Source of the DNA: Tissierella_B sp964485455
GTDB taxonomy: Bacteria > Bacillota > Clostridia > Tissierellales > Tissierellaceae
DNA: 10,653 bases
NCBI GenBank assembly: GCA_964485455.1
Contig: CAZAJU010000071.1
Coordinates: 1-10,653 of the forward strand
Direction: 5' to 3'
The notes under the pieces were generated by a model. It had not been told where the DNA came from. It saw only the letters and a list, made by a program, of their open reading frames with translations, and did not search any database. Positions 6,794 through 10,653 of this stretch are shown here, piece by piece. Both the position numbers and the translations under genes were made by a program. Numbering within the stretch: position 1 is the first letter of the stretch; each line of letters starts with the position of its first letter.

Positions 6794-8323
6794 ATGAAGC
6801 ATCTTTTAATTGATGGTAATAGTCTTAAGCTGGAAGAGTTTATTGAAGTAACAAGAGAGAACGCAACTATTGAACTAACTAAAGAATCTATAGATAAGGT
6901 AAATAAGGCAAGATCTCTAGTAGACAGGTATGTGGCGGAAGGAAAGGTGGTTTATGGAATTACCACTGGCTTTGGAAAGTTTTCCGATGTAACTATTACA
7001 GGTGATGAGACTGTGGCTCTTCAGAGGAATCTTATTATTAGCCACTCTTGTGGGGTTGGAGATCCTTTAGATGAAGACATCGTAAGAGGAATTATGCTTT
7101 TAAGAGTCAACGCTCTTGCTAAAGGATATTCAGGAATAAGGCTATCAACTCTACAGACATTAATAGAAATGATTAATAAGGGAGTTCATCCAATAGTACC
7201 AGAAAAGGGTTCTTTAGGCTCAAGTGGAGATTTAGCTCCTCTTTCACATATGGTATTAGTGATGTTGGGTGAAGGTGAAGCCATTTATAATGGTGAAAGA
7301 ATGAGTGGTAAGTTAGCCATGGATAGGGCCGGAATCCCTATAATAGAACTTACCTCAAAGGAAGGACTGGCATTAATCAATGGTACTCAGGTTATGACAT
7401 CTATAGGTGCACATACTGTATATGATGCAATCAACTTAAGTAAAACTGCTGATATTGCATCATCCCTTACTATAGAAGCTCTAATGGGAATCACAGATGC
7501 TTATGACTATAAGGTTCACATGGTTAGAGGACAGGAAGGACAGATAAATACAGCTGAGAATCTTCTTAAGATCCTTGCAGATAGCAAAAATACTACAAAG
7601 CAAGGTGAGCTTAGGGTCCAAGATGCATACTCATTAAGATGTATACCTCAAGTTCATGGGGCATCAAAGGACTGCTTTAAATTCGTTAAAGAAAAAGTTG
7701 AAATAGAAATGAACGCAGCTACAGACAACCCACTGATTTTTGTTGATGAAGAGCAGGTAATTTCAGGAGGTAACTTCCATGGTCAACCTATGGCACTTCC
7801 ATTTGACTTTCTAGGAATTGGTCTATCAGAGCTTGCCAATCTTTCAGAGAGACGACTTGAAAGATTGGTGAATCCTGCGCTCAGTAACGGTCTGCCAGCA
7901 TTTCTTACAGCAAATGGAGGAGTGAATTCAGGGTTTATGATAGTACAGTATGCGGCAGCAGCTCTTGTTTCAGAGAACAAGATACTTGCTCATCCTGCTA
8001 GTGTTGATTCTATCCCATCCTCAGCTAATCAGGAGGACCATGTATCCATGGGAACAATCGCTGCAAGAAAAGCAAGAGATATTATGGAGAATGTAAGAAA
8101 GGTTATAGCAATGGAAATCCTTGGAGCTTGCCAGGCAATAGATTTAAGAGGAGATAAAGGTCTAGGGCTAGGATGTAAGGTAGCATATGATATAGTAAGA
8201 GAAAATACTCCTACAATTAAAGAGGATAGAGTAATGAATATTGAAATAAATAAATGTGAGGATATTATTAAAAGTAATGTTATAGTGGAAAAAGTTGAAG
8301 CACTAATAGGAGAACTTCAATAA
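6794..8323 (+). CDS. hutH: Histidine ammonia-lyase (histidase), Ser-Ser-Gly cofactor triad
   Basis: 509 aa, of usual family length. It eliminates ammonia from L-histidine to give trans-urocanate, the committed first step; it normally acts as a cytosolic homotetramer. Family segments: YGITTGFGKF (54-63) with the catalytic Tyr, QRNLIISHSCGVG (77-89), GSLGSSGDLAPL (139-150), NGTQ (196-199), DAYSLRCIPQVHG (277-289), NFHGQP (327-332) and NQEDHVSMG (412-420). The electrophilic MIO cofactor forms by cyclisation of an internal tripeptide, usually Ala-Ser-Gly; here it is S143-S144-G145. The central Ser and the Gly are kept, so activity is expected. Start: GGAGG at 6781-6785 lies 8 nt before the ATG; a nearer ATG at 6787 is out of frame. 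It is last of the hut genes, after a 239-nt gap with a possible promoter, and is followed by a strong terminator. Confidence 0.96.
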   Translation: MKHLLIDGNSLKLEEFIEVTRENATIELTKESIDKVNKARSLVDRYVAEGKVVYGITTGFGKFSDVTITGDETVALQRNLIISHSCGVGDPLDEDIVRGIMLLRVNALAKGYSGIRLSTLQTLIEMINKGVHPIVPEKGSLGSSGDLAPLSHMVLVMLGEGEAIYNGERMSGKLAMDRAGIPIIELTSKEGLALINGTQVMTSIGAHTVYDAINLSKTADIASSLTIEALMGITDAYDYKVHMVRGQEGQINTAENLLKILADSKNTTKQGELRVQDAYSLRCIPQVHGASKDCFKFVKEKVEIEMNAATDNPLIFVDEEQVISGGNFHGQPMALPFDFLGIGLSELANLSERRLERLVNPALSNGLPAFLTANGGVNSGFMIVQYAAAALVSENKILAHPASVDSIPSSANQEDHVSMGTIAARKARDIMENVRKVIAMEILGACQAIDLRGDKGLGLGCKVAYDIVRENTPTIKEDRVMNIEINKCEDIIKSNVIVEKVEALIGELQ

Positions 8324-8368
8324 GGTATACTAATAATAGGATGATTTATTTTTAATTTTAAAATTTAT

Positions 8369-8413
8369 TAAAAGCTTGAAGTTACATAGTATTGTAACTT
8401 CAAGCTTTTATTT
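8369..8413. terminator. Bidirectional intrinsic terminator between hutH and the OsmC gene
   Basis: TAAAAGCTTGAAGTTACA (8369-8386) and its exact reverse complement (8393-8410) form an 18-bp stem with the 6-nt loop TAGTAT. T-rich tails follow on the plus strand and, since A-rich stem ends flank both sides, also on the minus strand. It lies 45 nt after the hutH stop and directly abuts the stop of the convergent OsmC gene, so it should end both transcripts. Confidence 0.9.
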
Positions 8414-8414
8414 A

Positions 8415-8831
8415 TTATTCTATGACGATTTCTATATTTATAGGGACAGATTTTTCAAGCATAGCAGAAACACCACAATATTTTTCGTGGGATAAATCTA
8501 TTGCTCTTTTTAGCTTATCCATAGAGAGATTTTCTCCTTTGAATTTAAAAATCAGATTGATATAGTTATAAATCTTCGGATGATCTTCTCTAGTTTCTGC
8601 TTCAATCTCTATATTTAGAGCATCGATATTAAGCCTCATTTTTTCATAAGTATGCATAATATCATAGCCCATACATCCTACTAAAGCGGATAAAAGTAGG
8701 GCCTTTGGCCTTGGGCCAAGGTTATTACCCCCATCGTCTTCATCTGAATCAGTGATAACAGTATGCCCATTAATATTTGTAGCAAAAGCCATATTTCCTA
8801 TTAGTTTAGCATTTAGTCTGGTTAATGCCAT
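8415..8831 (-). CDS. OsmC/YhfA-like family protein (putative thiol-dependent peroxide reductase)
   Basis: 138 aa, usual for the OsmC/Ohr superfamily. OsmC and Ohr reduce organic peroxides with two cysteines; many YhfA-like members have no proven substrate. Both cysteines are present: C53 in the helix segment SALVGCMGYD, and C119 in HEKYCGVSAML. GPRPKALLLSALVGC (39-53) matches the GP-x-PxxLLLxALxxC segment typical of the family. There is no signal peptide or membrane segment, so it is probably cytosolic. Start: AAAGGGG (complement of 8838-8844) precedes the ATG by 6 nt. It converges on hutH across a shared terminator and has no operon partner in the window. The family is clear; whether it is a peroxidase is inferred from the cysteine pair only. 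Confidence 0.85.
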   Translation of the reverse strand: MALTRLNAKLIGNMAFATNINGHTVITDSDEDDGGNNLGPRPKALLLSALVGCMGYDIMHTYEKMRLNIDALNIEIEAETREDHPKIYNYINLIFKFKGENLSMDKLKRAIDLSHEKYCGVSAMLEKSVPINIEIVIE

Positions 8832-9014
8832 GTAAATCCCCTTTCAAATTGTAATATCTAAATTTTACCCATAATTTTCTAAGTCACACATTTTAATAAA
8901 GTAGTTGCTCCTATTAAGAATGGTTATCTCGATTTATGAACATGATAAGTAAGTGTGTAAAGTGACGATTTGGGTATATAAAAATTAAATATTTATATAT
9001 AAGAGGATGATATT

Positions 9015-9968
9015 ATGTTAGATTTAACCTTATTGGGAAGTGGAGGCAGTATGCCTACACCTCATAGATTTCTTTCATCATTGATAATTGAATATAAGGG
9101 AAGAAAAATTCTGATAGACTGCGGGGAAGGAACACAGGTTGCCATGAAAAAATTCAATACAGGGTTCAAGTCTCTTGATATAATCTGCATCACTCATTTT
9201 CATGGAGATCATATTTATGGGTTGCCTGGATTATTAGCTACTTTAGGCAATAGCAACAGAACTGAACCTATTACAATAATAGGGCCTCAATTCATAAAAA
9301 ATATTATTGAGCATATAATTATTCCAATAACTTATGTTCCATTTGACATATACGTTATAGAAAATCCCGCTAGTAAGTTGGAAATAGTTAATACCCAAGA
9401 AGGTTTAAGAGTTAAGGATTATGGTGAGAATCTAATTTCTGAGATTGAATTATCTACTATTGAGCTGGATCATTCTGACCCTTGTTTAGGTTATAGCTTT
9501 GCTTTGAATAGAAATCCTAAATTTATTTTAGAAAAAGCTTTGAACAATAAAGTACCTAGAGAACTGTGGAAACCACTTCAATTAGGCCAATCTATAGAGT
9601 TTGAAGGTAGAGAGTATAAGCCTGAGATGGTACTAGGGGATAAAAGGAAAGGTATAAAGCTAAGCTTTATTACCGATAGCCGTCCAAATGATAAAATCGT
9701 AGAATTTATAAGGGATAGTGACTTGTTTATCTGTGAAGGTACGTATGGAGATGATGGGGATGCGAATAAAGCTCTTGAAAATAAGCATATGATATTTAAA
9801 GAGTCTGCAAAATTGGCCAGTGATGGAAATGTAGGAACACTTTTGCTAACCCATTTTAGTCAGAGTATGGAGTCCCCAATGGATTATTTGCATAATGCTA
9901 ATAGTATATTTAGAGAAACTATTATTGGATATGATGGATGGAAAAAGATCTTGTCATTCGAAAATTGA
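9015..9968 (+). CDS. rnz: Ribonuclease Z (tRNA 3' processing endonuclease, metallo-beta-lactamase fold)
   Basis: 317 aa, in the normal range. RNase Z cuts precursor tRNAs 3' of the discriminator base using two zinc ions. The ligand set is complete: H61, H63, D65 and H66 in THFHGDHIYGLPGLL; H153 in LDHSDPCLGYSF; D221 in FITDSR; and H280 in LLTHFSQ. E241 in ICEGTY and GEGTQ (37-41) also match the family. The N-terminal loop reads MPTPHRFLSS where Bacillus has a PxKxRN-type loop; only the Arg and following Ser are retained. The GxPxGP exosite-arm motif of B. subtilis is replaced near 180-190 (VPRELWKPLQLG), so the tRNA-binding arm looks divergent. A general MBL-fold hydrolase is the alternative. 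AGAGGA ends 8 nt before the ATG. It appears to be a single-gene unit. Confidence 0.8.
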   Translation: MLDLTLLGSGGSMPTPHRFLSSLIIEYKGRKILIDCGEGTQVAMKKFNTGFKSLDIICITHFHGDHIYGLPGLLATLGNSNRTEPITIIGPQFIKNIIEHIIIPITYVPFDIYVIENPASKLEIVNTQEGLRVKDYGENLISEIELSTIELDHSDPCLGYSFALNRNPKFILEKALNNKVPRELWKPLQLGQSIEFEGREYKPEMVLGDKRKGIKLSFITDSRPNDKIVEFIRDSDLFICEGTYGDDGDANKALENKHMIFKESAKLASDGNVGTLLLTHFSQSMESPMDYLHNANSIFRETIIGYDGWKKILSFEN

Positions 9969-10137
9969 CGGAATTTTGTTAATAATCATACAATTACTCG
10001 AATGATAATTTGTATAAATATTACAATGAATAAAAACATAAATTTAGGATAATAATAATATATATTGAAATATAGACAACTATTTATAAAGGATAGTTAA
10101 AGAAAAGTAAAAAGTTACAAATAGTTTCAAAATAGGG

Positions 10138-10166
10138 TGGACTTTCCAGGAAAACGTTGTTATAAT
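10138..10166 (+). promoter_or_regulatory. SigA-type promoter of the AGCS symporter gene
   Basis: The -35 TGGACT (10138-10143, 4 of 6) and a perfect -10 TATAAT (10161-10166) are exactly 17 nt apart. Transcription would begin near 10173, giving a leader of about 42 nt. The rest of the gap 9969-10214 is AT-rich, with only short weak inverted repeats (for example AACTAT at 10078-10083 and ATAGTT at 10093-10098) and no open frame of note. Confidence 0.7.
10143..10162 (+). promoter_or_regulatory. Candidate operators over the AGCS promoter (palindrome plus weak cre)
   Basis: TTTCCAGGAAA (10143-10153) is a perfect palindrome around a central A, lying in the promoter spacer. Overlapping it, GGAAAACGTTGTTA (10149-10162) matches 11 of 14 cre positions with the core AAAACGTT intact and runs into the -10. 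A protein bound to either site would block RNA polymerase. Which regulator, if any, binds is not shown. Confidence 0.4.
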
Positions 10167-10214
10167 AGTGTCAAGTACTTCAATGTACAAAAATAGAACA
10201 AAGGGGGAATATGC

Positions 10215-10653
10215 ATGGCGTTTTTAGAAAGCATTGTAAGCAGTGTCAACTCAATCTTGTGGAGTTCTGTATTGATTATAGGACTTGTAGGTATTGGACT
10301 TTATTTTTCTATTAGATTGGGCTTTCCACAAGTAACCCGTTTTGGTCCAGCAGCAAAGAGAGTATTTGGAGGTATATTCAAGAAGGAAAAGAGTTCTGAA
10401 GGTAGTATGTCCTCGTTCCAGGCTGTTGCAACAGCAATTGCAGCCCAAATTGGTACAGGAAACGTAGCGGGAGTTGCAACAGCAATTACCCTTGGTGGAC
10501 CTGGAGCTGTATTTTGGATGTGGGTTTCAGCATTTCTAGGTATGTCTACTATATTTGTTGAAGCGACATTAGCACAAAAGTATCGTGAAAGAGATACAGA
10601 TGGTCAGTTAGTTGGAGGACCAGCTTATTACATTAAGAATGGATTAGGCTCAA
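10215..10653 (+). CDS. AGCS-family sodium:amino-acid symporter, N-terminal part (runs off the window)
   Basis: The first 146 codons of a gene cut by the window edge; full AGCS proteins (AlsT, GlnT, DagA type) are usually about 450-490 aa. They import alanine, glycine or glutamine with Na+ through the cytoplasmic membrane. Visible: a hydrophobic helix at about 14-34, then GTGNVAGVATAI (80-91) and GGPGAVFWMWVSAFLGM (94-110), the hallmark AGCS helix segments, then VEATLAQKYRE (115-125) and GGPAYYIKNGLG (134-145), also typical. Start: GGGGG at 10203-10207 lies 7 nt before the ATG; the ATG at 10211 is out of frame. The substrate cannot be deduced from this part. It has its own promoter and is separated from the hut genes by two other genes, so a tie to histidine catabolism is only possible through shared catabolite control. 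Confidence 0.93.
   Translation, partial: MAFLESIVSSVNSILWSSVLIIGLVGIGLYFSIRLGFPQVTRFGPAAKRVFGGIFKKEKSSEGSMSSFQAVATAIAAQIGTGNVAGVATAITLGGPGAVFWMWVSAFLGMSTIFVEATLAQKYRERDTDGQLVGGPAYYIKNGLGS

Noticed and set aside
8832..9014. Promoters for the divergent OsmC and RNase Z genes
   Set aside because: The region is AT-rich, with several TATATA or TAAAAT candidates but no convincing -35/-10 pair on either strand.
9954..10005. Inverted repeat TCATTCGA / TCGAATGA around the end of the RNase Z gene
   Set aside because: 8-bp arms with a 36-nt loop and no T-run; likely chance.

Overview
The window is AT-rich and compact. It uses AGA-type arginine codons, GGAGG-type ribosome binding sites and TATAAT-type promoters. 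With a Firmicutes-style histidine utilisation (hut) cluster, candidate CcpA (cre) boxes and an AGCS amino-acid carrier, this points to a low-GC Firmicute. An anaerobic, amino-acid-fermenting member of the Clostridia/Tissierellia is most likely; the genus cannot be fixed from the sequence.

Layout, left to right: (1) an orphan radical SAM protein with an N-terminal B12-binding-like Rossmann region (73-1431, +); (2) an HD-domain phosphohydrolase of the YfbR/HDDC2 type behind its own extended -10 promoter (about 1560-2153, +); (3) the hut cluster ftcD-hutI-hutU-hutH (2344-8323, +); (4) an OsmC-like protein on the opposite strand (8415-8831, -), separated from hutH by a strong bidirectional terminator; (5) a ribonuclease Z-type metallo-beta-lactamase-fold protein (9015-9968, +); (6) the first 146 codons of an AGCS sodium:amino-acid symporter with a good promoter (10215 to the window edge, +).

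The hut genes encode a full route from histidine to glutamate, and the gene order is the exact reverse of the reaction order. HutH removes ammonia from histidine to give urocanate. HutU hydrates urocanate to imidazolonepropionate. HutI opens the ring to N-formimino-glutamate. FtcD passes the formimino group to tetrahydrofolate, leaving glutamate. The window has no formimino-THF cyclodeaminase, no HutG, no HutP or HutC regulator and no dedicated histidine transporter. ftcD, hutI and hutU are packed with gaps of about 13 nt. hutH follows after 239 nt that hold a TATAAT element and repeats, so it may also be transcribed on its own.

Candidate cre boxes lie upstream of the HD gene, upstream of ftcD (13 of 14 consensus positions, the best) and over the -10 region of the AGCS gene, which suggests catabolite control. 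No CRISPR array, rRNA, tRNA, insertion sequence or phage gene was seen. I see mostly well-known metabolic genes and no clear sign of a new multi-gene system. The less ordinary points are the radical SAM protein of unknown substrate, the Ser-Ser-Gly cofactor triad in HutH, the long (UROC1-length) urocanase and the repeat-bearing hutU-hutH gap.
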